From Pseudomonas koreensis (GTDB taxonomy: Bacteria > Pseudomonadota > Gammaproteobacteria > Pseudomonadales > Pseudomonadaceae): a stretch of DNA of 64,000 nt. Below, piece by piece: positions 1 through 8,947 of this stretch. The position numbers and the translations under genes are program-made. Location: assembly GCF_025447595.1 (NCBI RefSeq), contig NZ_JAOEJU010000003.1, forward strand, positions 62,001-126,000, given 5' to 3'. A model generated the notes under the pieces. The model saw only the letters and a program-made list of their open reading frames with translations, did not search any database and was not told where the DNA came from. Each line of letters begins with the position of its first letter. Position 1 is the first letter of the stretch.

Positions 1-356
1 CCCGGCAACGGCTCGCTGAAATCCTCGCGCAGTATTTGATACTGGCCTTTCTGGGTGCGCCGCCGAGCCTGGGTAATCAAGCCGCACAGCGCCTGATAAC
101 CCTCGATGTTCTCGACCAGCAACACCAGTTTCGGGCCGTTCTCAATGCGGATTTCGCTGCCGATGATCAGCGGCAGCTCCACGGATTTGGCTGCCTGCCA
201 GGCACGGACGATCCCGGCCAGGGTGCATTCATCGGTGATCGCCAGCGCCTGATAACCGTGTTTTTTCGCCCGCTGGAACAGCTCCAGCGCACTCGAAGCA
301 CCACGCTGGAAACTGAAATTCGACAGGCAGTGCAGCTCGGCATAACCCTGGTTCAC
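1..356 (-). CDS. dnaE2: Error-prone DNA polymerase DnaE2, N-terminal part (runs off window)
   Basis: Only the first 118 codons are present; the gene continues past base 1. The reading begins GTG-AAC-CAG and gives [16 protein letters not shown], the typical start of the PHP domain of DnaE2-type C-family polymerases. DnaE2 is the polymerase that carries out mutagenic lesion bypass together with ImuA and ImuB. The GTG start (354-356) overlaps the imuB stop (GTGA), so translation is probably coupled and no other start is needed. It is the last gene of the lexA2-imuA-imuB-dnaE2 operon and should be SOS-induced. The polymerase core cannot be judged from this window. Confidence 0.93.
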   Translation of the reverse strand, partial: MNQGYAELHCLSNFSFQRGASSALELFQRAKKHGYQALAITDECTLAGIVRAWQAAKSVELPLIIGSEIRIENGPKLVLLVENIEGYQALCGLITQARRRTQKGQYQILREDFSEPLP

Positions 357-1768
357 GCGAACCAGCCCTGCAGCCACAACGGACCGCCCTCGCCCACTGC
401 CCGGTACGCCCAGCCTTGCTGGCCGGCGCGGTTCTGGATCAGGTAATAGTCGCGGCGCACGTCGTCACCGTCCCACCAACCGGACTCGATGCGTTCCGGG
501 CCCATGAGGATGCGCGCCGAACCTTCGGGCACGGACTGCGGTTCACCCAACAACCAGCCCGGACGCTGCACGCCCGGCAATGCAGGGCAACGCTGTTTGT
601 CATCGGCGTTCTGCCACGCGCACTCCGGGCGGTGATCGGCCTGAAAGCGCAGGCCCTGCACCGCCTCATCGCCCAGCCGCGCGCGCAGGCGTTCGCGCAG
701 TTGCTCCCAGGGCAAGGTCTGTTGCGGACGATCGTCGAACAGTTCCTGAAACTGCGGCACGAAACTCGGCAGATCCTCGGCGCGCAGACGAAAACCGCGC
801 ACCGGGGCTTCGACCTGCACCTGCTCCAGTCGGCCACGGGCCAGCTCGAACAGCATCGCCGGATCGCGCTCGGCGCTGAGCAGGCCGACCTTGATCAGTG
901 TGTCCGGCAGCCCCGCATGTTCCAGATGCAGATCGAAGCGCTGTACGCCGCTGTCGCGGCCGCACAAAAACGCCGCCAGATCGGACGTCAGGCGGCGCAA
1001 AGGGAACAGCAGCGCCTGATGGGACTGCACGTCGAAATTGAGTTCGATCCGCACATCAAAACGATCCGGCGGCAGGTAGAACGCCAGCGCCAGCGGCCGT
1101 GCGCCGAACAGCGTGTCCAGGTGCTTGAGCATCGGTGCCTCGAAACGCCGGGCCAGGGCCTGACGCGGCAGGTTCTGCACCTGATGAAGGTTGCGCAGGC
1201 CCATGCGCGACAACGCCGTGGCCACGCTCGGCTCAAGGCCGATGCGGTCGACCGGCAATTGCCCGAGGTGATGGCGCAGGGCTTCACCGTCGGGCACCAC
1301 CAATCCGTCGTAGGCGTTGGCCAACACCCGCGCCGCCACCGGGTTCGGCGCGGCGACGATGCGGTGACGAAAGCCAAGCTCGGTCAGCTCCGTGCGCAAG
1401 CGTGCCTCGAACTGCGCCCAGGAACCGAACAGCCCAAGGCTCGATTCGATCTCGAACACCACGGTGCGCGGATAATGCACGCTGACCTGGGCGCTGAAAC
1501 GATAGGCCCAGGCGGCGAGAAACTGCTGCCAGTGCTCGACCTCGGCCGAATCGTAATCGACGGTGGCAAAACCTTTGCTCATGGCCTGCGCGGCGGTCAT
1601 CGACTGCCCCGGTCGCAAGCCCAGTGCCCGCGCCGCCGGGTTGACCGCTTGCAGCACCCGGCGCTGGGCCGGGCCGCTGAGCAGCGCCAAGGGTTGCTCG
1701 GGATCGGGGCGCTGACGCAGCACGGCGTCGAGGGCCAATTGCGGGAACAGAATGCAAACCCAGCGCAT
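353..1768 (-). CDS. imuB: ImuB, Y-family polymerase-like protein of the translesion mutasome
   Basis: The 471-residue product starts [17 protein letters not shown], the conserved N-terminus of ImuB proteins, and keeps the Y-family palm/fingers/little-finger layout followed by a C-terminal extension. In this family ImuB is not thought to polymerise DNA. It acts as the hub that joins ImuA, DnaE2 and the beta clamp. I chose the ATG at 1768, seven bases after the imuA stop; an upstream in-frame extension to 1870 would overlap imuA by over 90 bases and looks unrelated. The stop overlaps the dnaE2 start. The tight packing and position between imuA and dnaE2 make the assignment firm. Confidence 0.93.
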   Translation of the reverse strand: MRWVCILFPQLALDAVLRQRPDPEQPLALLSGPAQRRVLQAVNPAARALGLRPGQSMTAAQAMSKGFATVDYDSAEVEHWQQFLAAWAYRFSAQVSVHYPRTVVFEIESSLGLFGSWAQFEARLRTELTELGFRHRIVAAPNPVAARVLANAYDGLVVPDGEALRHHLGQLPVDRIGLEPSVATALSRMGLRNLHQVQNLPRQALARRFEAPMLKHLDTLFGARPLALAFYLPPDRFDVRIELNFDVQSHQALLFPLRRLTSDLAAFLCGRDSGVQRFDLHLEHAGLPDTLIKVGLLSAERDPAMLFELARGRLEQVQVEAPVRGFRLRAEDLPSFVPQFQELFDDRPQQTLPWEQLRERLRARLGDEAVQGLRFQADHRPECAWQNADDKQRCPALPGVQRPGWLLGEPQSVPEGSARILMGPERIESGWWDGDDVRRDYYLIQNRAGQQGWAYRAVGEGGPLWLQGWFA

Positions 1769-1775
1769 GGCGGCC

Positions 1776-2393
1776 TCAATGCCCCACGGTGAAGGCAATC
1801 GGTGCGCTGCGCACCAGTCCGCCCCGGCACTTGAGCACGCGCAATTGCGCCGGACGGGCATCGATGGCAATGCGCAGCGCGGCCGGCGACGGGTTGACCG
1901 CTTCGCTCAACGGGCGCCACGCAAACGCCAGGGTCTGGCCGGTTTCCGCCGCCACCTGCAAACGGCGCAAGGCGCGGTCATCGGCCTTCTGCGGCCAGCA
2001 CAGCACTGCGCCGCAACTACCCGAACGCAGGCATTGTTCCGCCGCCCACAAGGCATCGCGCTCGCTGGCCTGGATCACCGACAACTGGCGCAGATCGACC
2101 CCGGCATTGGCCCACGCCTGCGGGTACGGCACAAACGGCGGCGCCACCAGCACGATGCGTTCGCCCGCCGCCGACAGCCGCGCCAGGGTCGGCCACACCA
2201 GTTGCAGTTCTCCGACACCGGGCCCGGCCAGCAGGATTTCGCTCAGCGCCGCTTCCGGCCAGCCACCACTGGGCAACGCCGCATCCAGCGCCGCGTGCCC
2301 GGTGGGTTGCGGGCTGGCTGCCGGTGGCGCAGGCCGGCCCTTCCAGACCTGGCCGCCATTGAACAGCGTATCCAGCGCAACGACGGCCCCCAT
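1776..2393 (-). CDS. imuA: ImuA, RecA-like accessory protein of the translesion mutasome
   Basis: The 205-residue protein starts MGAVVALDTLFNGGQVWKG and resembles the RecA/SulA-like family named ImuA (earlier SulA2 in pseudomonads). Known role: it binds ImuB and helps DnaE2-dependent mutagenic repair after DNA damage. The recognisable pieces are the lead HAALDAALPSGGWPEAALSE, which corresponds to the RecA-fold entry, and a central LVWPTLARL segment; a full Walker A is absent, as is normal for ImuA. Its ATG shares one base with the lexA2 stop (TAATG), so it is translationally coupled to the repressor gene. Expression should follow LexA2 cleavage. Confidence 0.92.
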   Translation of the reverse strand: MGAVVALDTLFNGGQVWKGRPAPPAASPQPTGHAALDAALPSGGWPEAALSEILLAGPGVGELQLVWPTLARLSAAGERIVLVAPPFVPYPQAWANAGVDLRQLSVIQASERDALWAAEQCLRSGSCGAVLCWPQKADDRALRRLQVAAETGQTLAFAWRPLSEAVNPSPAALRIAIDARPAQLRVLKCRGGLVRSAPIAFTVGH

Positions 2394-3010
2394 TAGCCCT
2401 GCCTCACCAGACCGCAGAACACCCCTTCGATGGCCAGGTCCTGATCGGCCCGCACCACAATCGGCTGATACGCCGGGTTGCGCGGCAACAGGCGAACCTC
2501 ATCGCCGATCCGTTCGAAGCGTTTGATGGTGACCTCGCCGTCGAGTCGCGCCACCACGATCTGGCCGTTGAGCGCTTCGGGGTTGCGGCGTACGCCGACC
2601 AGATCGCCGTCGAGAATCCCGTCCTCGATCATCGAATCGCCCTGCACCCGCAACATGTAGTCGGGCGTGCGGGAGAACAGCGCAGGATCGAGCATCAACC
2701 GATTGTGCAGGTCGGCATCGGCGCCGATGGGCGCACCGGCAGCCACCCGGCCGAGTACGGGCACTTCGAGCAGTTCGGGCCGCGCCGGCTGCCCGAGCAG
2801 GCGAATGCCCCGGGCCTGATGCGGATTGACCTCGATAAACCCGGCTTCGGTGAGCGCCAGCACATGCTTGCGCGCCACGCTGCGGGAGGCAAAACCAAAA
2901 GCCTCGCTGATTTCAGCGAGGCTTGGGGGCTGACCGTGTTCGGCGATGCGTTCGCGGATAAAGGTCAGGATGGCGGTACGGCGGGGAGTCAGAGTCGTCA
3001 TGGAGTACAT
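2393..3010 (-). CDS. lexA2: LexA2-type SOS repressor
   Basis: The 205-residue product has the two LexA parts: an N-terminal winged helix (TPRRTAILTFIRERI... ASRSVARKHV) and a C-terminal self-cleaving peptidase. The cleavage pair Ala91-Gly92 lies in VAAGAP, with catalytic Ser126 in QGDSM and Lys163 in EVTIKRF. It represses the imuA-imuB-dnaE2 genes downstream and itself. I prefer the ATG at 3010 because AGGAG sits five bases before it; the second ATG (3001) would have a 14-base gap. The first ATG lies inside the operator. Pseudomonads have a separate housekeeping lexA next to sulA; this copy is the second type, known to control the mutagenesis cassette. Confidence 0.93.
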   Translation of the reverse strand: MYSMTTLTPRRTAILTFIRERIAEHGQPPSLAEISEAFGFASRSVARKHVLALTEAGFIEVNPHQARGIRLLGQPARPELLEVPVLGRVAAGAPIGADADLHNRLMLDPALFSRTPDYMLRVQGDSMIEDGILDGDLVGVRRNPEALNGQIVVARLDGEVTIKRFERIGDEVRLLPRNPAYQPIVVRADQDLAIEGVFCGLVRQG

Positions 3011-3019
3011 TTGTACTCC
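3002..3019. promoter_or_regulatory. LexA2-like operator over the lexA2 ribosome site
   Basis: Perfect inverted repeat GGAGTAC-N4-GTACTCC. It closely matches the LexA2 box described for P. putida (AGTAC-N4-GTGCT). The repeat contains the AGGAG Shine-Dalgarno sequence and the ATG of lexA2, so bound repressor would cover the translation start region. Assignment to LexA2 is inferred from motif and position. Confidence 0.8.
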
Positions 3020-3048
3020 TGTGGGAATTTCCTGACAAGCACCGCCAG

Positions 3049-3966
3049 TCAGCTCAAACCACGCTCCGCCAGAAACCCTGCGATGTAGTCGATAAACGCC
3101 ACAACCTTGGCCGTCGCCCGCCGATGACTCGGGTACACCGCCAGAATATGTGGCCCGAAGCTGTCCGGGTCGATCTCGTAATCAGCCATGACCCGCACCA
3201 GTCGCCCGTCGGCGATGTACGGGGCGGCGCTCCACAGCGGTGTGTGCAGCAAGCCCCGCCCGGCCAGGGCGCTGGCCAGCAGCAAATCGTAATTGTCACT
3301 GCGCAACAGCGGCGCCGCCGGTTGCGCCAGGCTCAAACGCTGACCGTCGCGCTCGGCCCACCAGAATTCGCGGCTGAGCAACGGATGCCGGTACAGCAGC
3401 CATTCATGCTGATCGAGGGTTTGCGGCGTCACCGGCAAGCCCTTGCGCGCCAGGTATTCGGGACTGCCGCACAGTGCCAGGCGATTGCTGCCGACCACTC
3501 GCGCGATCAGCCCCGGTAAATCATCGTGCCCTTCGCGCAACGCCAGGTCGTAGCCGCTTTCCAGCAGATTGACGAATTCGTCGCACAAATCCACCTGCAG
3601 GCTGATCTGCGGGTATTGCTGCAAAAAGCCGTCACACACCTGATCGAGAAACGCCCGCCCGTAGGCCAGCGGTGCGGTGATTTTCAGGCTGCCGCGCAGG
3701 CCGTGCTGCAACTGCTCGATTTCCTCGCTGGCTTCGTCCAGCCGTTGCAACACCTGGCGTGCGGTTTCCAGATACAGCCGGCCGATTTCGGTCAGCAGAA
3801 TCCGCCGCGTGCTGCGTTCAAACAATCGCGCGCCGAGCTCGGATTCCAGATGATTGACCGCCTTGGTCAGCGCCGACGGGGTCTTGCCCAGTTGCTCGGC
3901 AGCGCGGCTGAAGCTGCCGAGTTGCGCGGTGACCACGAACATTTTCAGTGCACCCAGCTTGTCCAT
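3049..3966 (-). CDS. LysR-family transcriptional regulator
   Basis: The 305-residue protein has a clear LysR N-terminal winged helix (MDKLGALKMFVVTAQLGSFS, then AAEQLGKTPSALTKAVNHLE) and a substrate-binding region that begins near residue 90 (GSLKITAPLAYGRAFL). It belongs to the common group with a Ser-rich recognition helix and short effector domain. It is divergently placed from the amidohydrolase gene at 4070 with about 100 bases between them, the usual LysR arrangement, so that gene is the likely target. A candidate LysR box lies at 4020-4035. The effector is unknown. Confidence 0.9.
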   Translation of the reverse strand: MDKLGALKMFVVTAQLGSFSRAAEQLGKTPSALTKAVNHLESELGARLFERSTRRILLTEIGRLYLETARQVLQRLDEASEEIEQLQHGLRGSLKITAPLAYGRAFLDQVCDGFLQQYPQISLQVDLCDEFVNLLESGYDLALREGHDDLPGLIARVVGSNRLALCGSPEYLARKGLPVTPQTLDQHEWLLYRHPLLSREFWWAERDGQRLSLAQPAAPLLRSDNYDLLLASALAGRGLLHTPLWSAAPYIADGRLVRVMADYEIDPDSFGPHILAVYPSHRRATAKVVAFIDYIAGFLAERGLS

Positions 3967-4019
3967 GCTTTTTCCATTCAGGCAAAAACGTTTTTCGTGA
4001 GGGAGGCGTTCTATCGGGC

Positions 4020-4035
4020 ATTAGCAGCCACTAAT
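4020..4035. promoter_or_regulatory. Candidate LysR operator
   Basis: ATTAG-N6-CTAAT, a perfect 5-bp inverted repeat in the divergent region between the LysR gene and the amidohydrolase gene. Size and T/A ends fit the usual LysR box. Function is inferred from position. Confidence 0.5.
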
Positions 4036-4069
4036 CTGGCCATCAGACGCAATAACAAGGAAATGTTCA

Positions 4070-5824
4070 ATGAAAAGATTCATCCCGCATTTCACAAAAA
4101 ATCTGCTGATCGCCGCTATGAGTTTTGCCTCGATGGAAGCCATGGCCGCCACCGATCTGGTGCTGCTCAACGGCAAGATTTTCACCGCCGACCGCGCTCA
4201 ACCGAAGGTTCAGGCGCTGGCCGTGGAGAACGGCAAGGTGCTGAAAGTCGGCACGGATGCGCAGATCAAGGCCTTGATCGAGCCCGGCACCCAGGTGATC
4301 GACCTCAAAGGCCAAGCGCTGATGCCCGGCCTGATCGACAGCCATTCCCACGCGATTTTCGGCGGGCTGGAAATGGTCTCGGCCAACATGGAAGACGAGG
4401 TGGTCGAACTCGACGAACTGGAAAAACGCCTGCGCGGCTGGCGCGACGACGGCAAGGCCCGGCATGGCGACGTATTGAGCGTGGCCGGCATGAGTTCGGC
4501 GTACTGGGCCAAGGCTGAAGCGCTGGGCAAAATCTTCAATAACGGCGAATGGGCCGACGTGCCGGTGGTGTTCACCGGCAGCGATCACCACACGGCGTGG
4601 GCCAACAACGTGATGCTCAAGCGTGCGGGCATCGACGCCGCGCTGCTGAAAACCCTGCCGGATGCGGAAAAAGACACCATCGGCAAACTGGCCAGCGGTG
4701 AACCGAACGGCTTTGTGGTCGACGCCGGCTGGGATCGGGTCGCCTCGAAAATGCCGGTGCCGAGCCCCGCCGACATGCTCAAGGCTGCGCAATCGGCGGT
4801 GCGTTTCAACAACAGCCTCGGCATCACCGCGTGGATGGACCCCGCCGCCAACGCCGCACCGGGCGAGCCGGTGTTCGCCCTCAAGCCCACCGAGAAAACC
4901 GTCGGCGTATTGCCGGCCTATAAAGCTCTGTCGGACAGCGGCGGCATGACCGCCCACGTCGCCGCGCTGCTGGTGGCCAACCCGAAAAGCGTCCCGGCCG
5001 ATCTCGACACCCTCGACAAGGTTCGCCAGCAGTTCCAGGGCATCCCCAATCTGACGCTGCCGGGCATAAAAATCTTCGCCGACGGCGTAATCGAATACCC
5101 GGCCCAGAGCGCGGCGATGATCGATCCCTACAGCAACTCGCACAAACAGGGCGAGTTGCTGATCGATCCGCAGTACTTCGGCGAACTGGTCAGCGCCATC
5201 GACCAGCGCGGCTGGCTGGTGCACATCCACGCCATCGGCGACCGCGCGGTGCGCGAATCGCTGAACGGCATCGCCCAGGCGCGCAAGGACCGGCAGAGCG
5301 GCGTAACGCACTCGATCACCCACCTGCAAATGGTCAACCCGAAGGAGTTCGCCCGCTTCAAGCCACTGAACGTGATTGCCTCGATGCAACTGCTGTGGGC
5401 CAGTGCCGACGATTACACCACCGACATGATCAAGCCTTACGTCAGCGCCCTAGCCTTCCGCTATCAATACCCGGCGCATTCGCTGCTCAAGCAAGGCGCG
5501 ACGATTGCCGGCGCCAGCGACTGGCCGGTGTCCTCGCCGAACCCGTGGAACGCCATGGCCCAGGCCATCACCCGCACCGGGCCGCTGGGCGTGCTCAACG
5601 CCGACGAACGCCTGGACCGCGAAACCATGTTCTACGCCTACACCGCCAACGCCGCGCGGACCATCGGCCTGGAACAACAGATCGGCTCGCTGAGCCCCGG
5701 CAAGCAGGCCGATTTCATCGTGCTCGATCGCGACGTGTTCAGCGTCGATGACAAAGCCCTGCATGACACCCGGGTGCTGCAAACCTGGTTCGCCGGCCGT
5801 CAGGTCTATACCGCCGCCCAATGA
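4070..5824 (+). CDS. Exported amidohydrolase (amidohydrolase 3, YtcJ-like)
   Basis: The 584-residue protein begins with a signal peptide (MKRFIPHFTKNLLIAAMSFA, cleavage likely after MEAMA) and so should act in the periplasm. The metal-dependent hydrolase fold is visible: metal-ligand motif HSH at residues 92-94 (GLIDSHSHAIFGG), a later histidine motif in LVHIHAIGDRAV, and the catalytic aspartate in GASDWPVSSPNPW. The C-terminal NAARTIGLEQQIGSLSPGKQADFIVLD is the classic closing beta-sandwich motif. The substrate is not predictable; relatives act on amides, ureas and cyclic compounds. An AAGGA ribosome site lies near 4057. Expression is probably controlled by the divergent LysR protein. Confidence 0.88.
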   Translation: MKRFIPHFTKNLLIAAMSFASMEAMAATDLVLLNGKIFTADRAQPKVQALAVENGKVLKVGTDAQIKALIEPGTQVIDLKGQALMPGLIDSHSHAIFGGLEMVSANMEDEVVELDELEKRLRGWRDDGKARHGDVLSVAGMSSAYWAKAEALGKIFNNGEWADVPVVFTGSDHHTAWANNVMLKRAGIDAALLKTLPDAEKDTIGKLASGEPNGFVVDAGWDRVASKMPVPSPADMLKAAQSAVRFNNSLGITAWMDPAANAAPGEPVFALKPTEKTVGVLPAYKALSDSGGMTAHVAALLVANPKSVPADLDTLDKVRQQFQGIPNLTLPGIKIFADGVIEYPAQSAAMIDPYSNSHKQGELLIDPQYFGELVSAIDQRGWLVHIHAIGDRAVRESLNGIAQARKDRQSGVTHSITHLQMVNPKEFARFKPLNVIASMQLLWASADDYTTDMIKPYVSALAFRYQYPAHSLLKQGATIAGASDWPVSSPNPWNAMAQAITRTGPLGVLNADERLDRETMFYAYTANAARTIGLEQQIGSLSPGKQADFIVLDRDVFSVDDKALHDTRVLQTWFAGRQVYTAAQ

Positions 5825-5839
5825 CAACAACTGTTCCCC

Positions 5840-5930
5840 TGTGGGAGCGAGCTTGCTCGCGATAGCGGTATGACCATTAAAAATGATGTCGACTGATACA
5901 CCGCTATCGCGAGCAAGCTCGCTCCCACAA
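5840..5930. repeat. REPIN (paired inverted REP sequences)
   Basis: TGTGGGAGCGAGCTTGCTCG and its inverted copy flank a 30-base centre; arms extend through GCGATAGCGGT. This is the main REP class of the window. Each arm is itself a hairpin. Confidence 0.92.
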
Positions 5931-5975
5931 GTTTTCTCTTTCTGCCCCATAACAACCACAACAACGGGACTTCAC

Positions 5976-6713
5976 ATGAAAGCCTTGCCCCTGTTCGCCC
6001 TCACTTCCTTGAGCCTGCTGCCTTTGAGCAGCCACGCAATCCCCCTGAACGACGATTTTGCGGTGCTGGTCGACCTGACCCTGGCCAGCGACTACCGCAC
6101 TCGCGGCATCTCCCAGACCCAGAACGACCCGGCGGTGCAGGCCGGTCTGACCCTGGCCCACAGCAGCGGCCTGTACCTCGGCGCGTGGAGCTCGAACGTC
6201 GATTTCGGCGGTGGCCTGAAAACCCGTCAGGAAGTCGATTACTACGCTGGCTGGCTGTGGCAAGCCACCGAGGCCGTAAGCCTGGATCTGGGCTACATCA
6301 AATACGCGTATCCCAAGGAGAGCCAGTTCAACCAGAGCGAGGTGTACTCGATTCTCAGCGCTTACGGCGTGAAACTCGCGGCCTACTACTCCAGCGACGC
6401 GCCGGGCATCGACAGTAAACAGAGTTCGCTCTACAGCTACATCGGCTATGAAACCGGATTGCCGTTCGATTCCGGGTTGAAGCTGCGCTACGGCAACATG
6501 GACTTCAAGGACCCGCATATGTATTCGGCGTCCGGTCACAGCGAGGAGTCCTACCGGGAGTGGGAAGTCAAACTGACCCACAACCTGGCCGGCGTGGTGC
6601 TGGGCCTGAGCTATATCGACACCGACCTCTCGCAGAGCCAGTGCCTGAGCAGTTGGGGCTTCAAGGACGTGTGCACGGCGACGGTCGTCGCCAGCGTCAG
6701 CAAATCGTTCTGA
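5976..6713 (+). CDS. TorF-family putative outer-membrane porin
   Basis: The 245-residue product has a signal peptide (MKALPLFALTSLSLLPLSSHA) and then alternating beta strands rich in aromatic residues, ending in VSKSF with a terminal Phe as in outer-membrane barrels. The opening LTLASDYRTRGISQTQNDPAVQAGL is typical of the TIGR02001/TorF family of unknown transport function. I chose the ATG at 5976; the in-frame extension upstream reads through the REPIN. Two cysteines near the end (QCLSSWGFKDVC) might form a disulfide. It is followed by another repeat rather than an obvious operon partner. Confidence 0.88.
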   Translation: MKALPLFALTSLSLLPLSSHAIPLNDDFAVLVDLTLASDYRTRGISQTQNDPAVQAGLTLAHSSGLYLGAWSSNVDFGGGLKTRQEVDYYAGWLWQATEAVSLDLGYIKYAYPKESQFNQSEVYSILSAYGVKLAAYYSSDAPGIDSKQSSLYSYIGYETGLPFDSGLKLRYGNMDFKDPHMYSASGHSEESYREWEVKLTHNLAGVVLGLSYIDTDLSQSQCLSSWGFKDVCTATVVASVSKSF

Positions 6714-6731
6714 CCCAACGTGAGCCCGCCC

Positions 6732-6820
6732 TGTGGGAGCCAGCCTGCTGGCGATTGCGATCTGACATTCAATTCATATATCGCCTGACTCACTGCTATC
6801 GCCAGCAGGCTGGCTCCCTC
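6732..6820. repeat. REP-like inverted pair, GTGGGAGCCAGCCTGCTGGCG class
   Basis: Inverted arms at about 6732-6755 and 6795-6818 carry the variant core GGGAGCCAGCCTGCTGGCGA, different from the GAGCGAGCTTGCTCGC class elsewhere in the window. Confidence 0.85.
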
Positions 6821-6848
6821 AGTTTTATTTCTCTCGGCTGGAAATTTG

Positions 6849-6874
6849 TTACCGGATGTTTACGGAATTTTTAC
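6849..6874 (+). promoter_or_regulatory. Three TTAC boxes at 11-bp spacing upstream of eptA
   Basis: TTAC occurs at 6849, 6860 and 6871, exactly one helical turn apart, followed by the palindrome TTACGCGCGTAA at 6891-6902. Such phased direct repeats are the usual binding pattern of OmpR-family response regulators. ColR or PmrA would be logical candidates for an eptA gene, but the regulator is inferred. Confidence 0.55.
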
Positions 6875-6941
6875 CAATGCTCTTCTACAGTTACGCGCGT
6901 AACCGAATGTGTTTTCGACTGACGTAGAGGAAAGTATCGAA

Positions 6942-8600
6942 ATGGCTTTGGGCAAAGGACTGCGTTTACCGTCCATCACTCCGACCCGCCTGGTGCTGCT
7001 GTTTTCGCTGGCACTGGTGGCGCTGTACAACCTGGCGACCTGGAAAGCGCTGGGAACGCTGATTACCTTGCAAGGCGCGCACAAACTGGCGTTTTTCGCG
7101 TCCTTCGGGCTGTTTCTCTGGGCGGCGATCACGCTGCTGCTGACCCTGATCTCGTTTCGCTGGACGCTGAAACCGGCGCTGACGCTGGTGGCCCTGCTCT
7201 CGGCCTGCGCGGCGTATTTCATGAACGAGTACGGAATCACCATCGACACGGTGATGATCCAGAACGTGTTCGAAACCAATCCCGGGGAAGCCACGGCACT
7301 GTTCAGCGGCAAATTGCTGGCTTACATGCTGTTGCTCGGCGTGTTGCCGGCCGTGCTGATCTGGCGCTGGCCGGTGGTTTATCGGCCATTCTTTCGGGGC
7401 TTGCTGAACAAGGTGCTGGTGATCGCGGCTTGTGTGCTGGTGATCGGCGCTTCGGTGGGCGCGTTCTATTCGACCTACGCGCCGATCTTTCGCGAGGAAG
7501 ACAAACTCACCCACTTCATCAACCCGACCAACTACATCTACGCGATCAGCAAATACACCAAGCAGCGGCTGGGGATCAAAAAGCATTTCGTGGTGCAGGC
7601 CATCGGCGAAGACGCCGTGATGAGCGCCAAGGCAGCCGGTCGCGAGAAGAAATCGCTGATGGTGTTCGTGGTCGGCGAAACCGCCCGGGCCGACCATTTC
7701 TCGCTCAACGGTTATGAGCGCGAGACCAACCCCGAGCTGAGCAAACTCGACATCCTCAACTTCACCCAGGTGCATTCCTGCGGCACTTCGACGGCAGTGT
7801 CGGTGCCGTGCATGTTCTCGATGTTCCCGCGCGAGGACTACAGCGACAAGAAAGGCAAAACCTACGAAGGCCTGCTGGACATCCTGCAACGGGCCGGCGT
7901 GCAAGTGTTGTGGCTGGACAACAACAGCGACTGCAAGGGCACCTGCCTGCGCGTACCGAACCGCGACATCGAAAAGACCCAGCCGGGCCCGTTCTGCGAC
8001 GGCAACAACTGCCTCGACGAAGCGCTTTTGGCCGACTTGCAAGGCTACATCGACAGCCTCAAGGGCAACGCGATCATCGTCCTGCACGCCGACGGCAGCC
8101 ACGGCCCGGAATACTACGAGCGCTATCCGAAGGACATGGAGCGCTTCAAACCGATCTGCCACACCAATCAACTGGGCAGTTGCAGCCGTGACGAACTGGT
8201 CAACGTCTACGACAACACGATCCTCTACACCGACCATTTCCTGGCCAAGGTGATCGAGCTGCTCAAGCGCAATCAGGATCACCTCGATACGTCGATGCTG
8301 TACGTGTCCGACCATGGCGAATCGCTGGGCGAGAACGGCCTGTACCTGCACGCCGCGCCCTATGCGCTGGCGCCGGAAGCGCAGACCCATGTGCCGATGG
8401 TGATGTGGTTCGGCAACAATACCCTGGCGCAACTCGGCATCGACCGTGGCTGCCTGCAAGGCAAAACCAGCCAGCCGGATATGAGCCACGACAACTTGTT
8501 CCACTCGGTGCTCGGGTTGTTCGAGGTCAGGACGTCGCTGTATCAGCCGGGGCTGGATATATTCCATGGCTGTCGGCCTTCCATGACGGCCTCGCAGTAG
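6942..8600 (+). CDS. eptA: Phosphoethanolamine--lipid A transferase, EptA family
   Basis: The 552-residue protein has an N-terminal membrane part with about five helices (residues 15-170) and a periplasmic sulfatase-fold domain. Key residues are present: Glu246 in VVGETARADHFSLNGYER, nucleophile Thr284 in CGTSTAVSVPC with flanking Cys280 and Cys290, and the metal motif VSDHGESLGENG near residue 460. It transfers phosphoethanolamine from phosphatidylethanolamine to lipid A in the inner membrane, lowering surface charge and often giving polymyxin tolerance. The ATG at 6942 has GAGGAA nine bases upstream; a GTG at 6909 is possible but has no such site. Upstream direct repeats suggest control by a two-component system. 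Confidence 0.93.
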   Translation: MALGKGLRLPSITPTRLVLLFSLALVALYNLATWKALGTLITLQGAHKLAFFASFGLFLWAAITLLLTLISFRWTLKPALTLVALLSACAAYFMNEYGITIDTVMIQNVFETNPGEATALFSGKLLAYMLLLGVLPAVLIWRWPVVYRPFFRGLLNKVLVIAACVLVIGASVGAFYSTYAPIFREEDKLTHFINPTNYIYAISKYTKQRLGIKKHFVVQAIGEDAVMSAKAAGREKKSLMVFVVGETARADHFSLNGYERETNPELSKLDILNFTQVHSCGTSTAVSVPCMFSMFPREDYSDKKGKTYEGLLDILQRAGVQVLWLDNNSDCKGTCLRVPNRDIEKTQPGPFCDGNNCLDEALLADLQGYIDSLKGNAIIVLHADGSHGPEYYERYPKDMERFKPICHTNQLGSCSRDELVNVYDNTILYTDHFLAKVIELLKRNQDHLDTSMLYVSDHGESLGENGLYLHAAPYALAPEAQTHVPMVMWFGNNTLAQLGIDRGCLQGKTSQPDMSHDNLFHSVLGLFEVRTSLYQPGLDIFHGCRPSMTASQ

Positions 8601-8623
8601 CCCACCAGATACCACAAGCCACT

Positions 8624-8660
8624 GTGGGAGCCAGCAGGCTGGCTCCCACTTTTGGTTTTG
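8624..8660 (+). terminator. Perfect hairpin with T-rich tail after eptA
   Basis: GTGGGAGCCAGC-AG-GCTGGCTCCCAC followed by TTTTGGTTTTG. It looks like a REP half-pair that serves as terminator between two convergent genes. Confidence 0.65.
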
Positions 8661-8668
8661 TGGCGAAT

Positions 8669-8947
8669 TCAGGAGGTGAGCTGCGCCAGGTATTGCCACG
8701 GGTAAATCCCGCGCTGGTGACCATCGCTGAACACCAGTTGCAGGCCGTATCCCTGAGCGTTCAATTCGATGACCCGCACTCGCGGGTCAACCATTGGCGG
8801 CGAGCCCCGCAGGCGAAACGCCCGGCATTGCGAACACGGGCATTGGCGGCGCAGTTCGGCATGGTCGAGCAGTTGCTCGCGGCCATCCGGCCAGCTCAGC
8901 CGCAACCGGTGTTCAGTTTGGGAATTGCCGACCGACAGCGGATTCAT
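8669..8947 (-). CDS. DUF971 domain protein (GBBH-like N-terminal domain)
   Basis: The 92-residue protein has the DUF971 signature: LRLSWPDGREQLLDHAELR, then cysteine motif CPCSQC and the C-terminal LVFSDGHQRGIYPWQYL. This domain is also the N-terminal part of gamma-butyrobetaine hydroxylases, and stand-alone copies are linked to iron-sulfur or metal handling in some bacteria. Its start overlaps the stop of the HEAT-repeat gene (ATGA), so it is the last member of the operon that starts at the GntR gene. The cysteine cluster could bind metal. Function in this operon is unknown. Confidence 0.85.
   Translation of the reverse strand: MNPLSVGNSQTEHRLRLSWPDGREQLLDHAELRRQCPCSQCRAFRLRGSPPMVDPRVRVIELNAQGYGLQLVFSDGHQRGIYPWQYLAQLTS

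Noticed and set aside
416..1792. Long plus-strand frame opposite imuB (458 codons)
   Set aside because: Antisense shadow caused by high GC third positions; low-complexity protein with no motif.
5840..5930. CRISPR-like repeated sequence
   Set aside because: Repeats are inverted REP pairs scattered in the genome, not an array with spacers.
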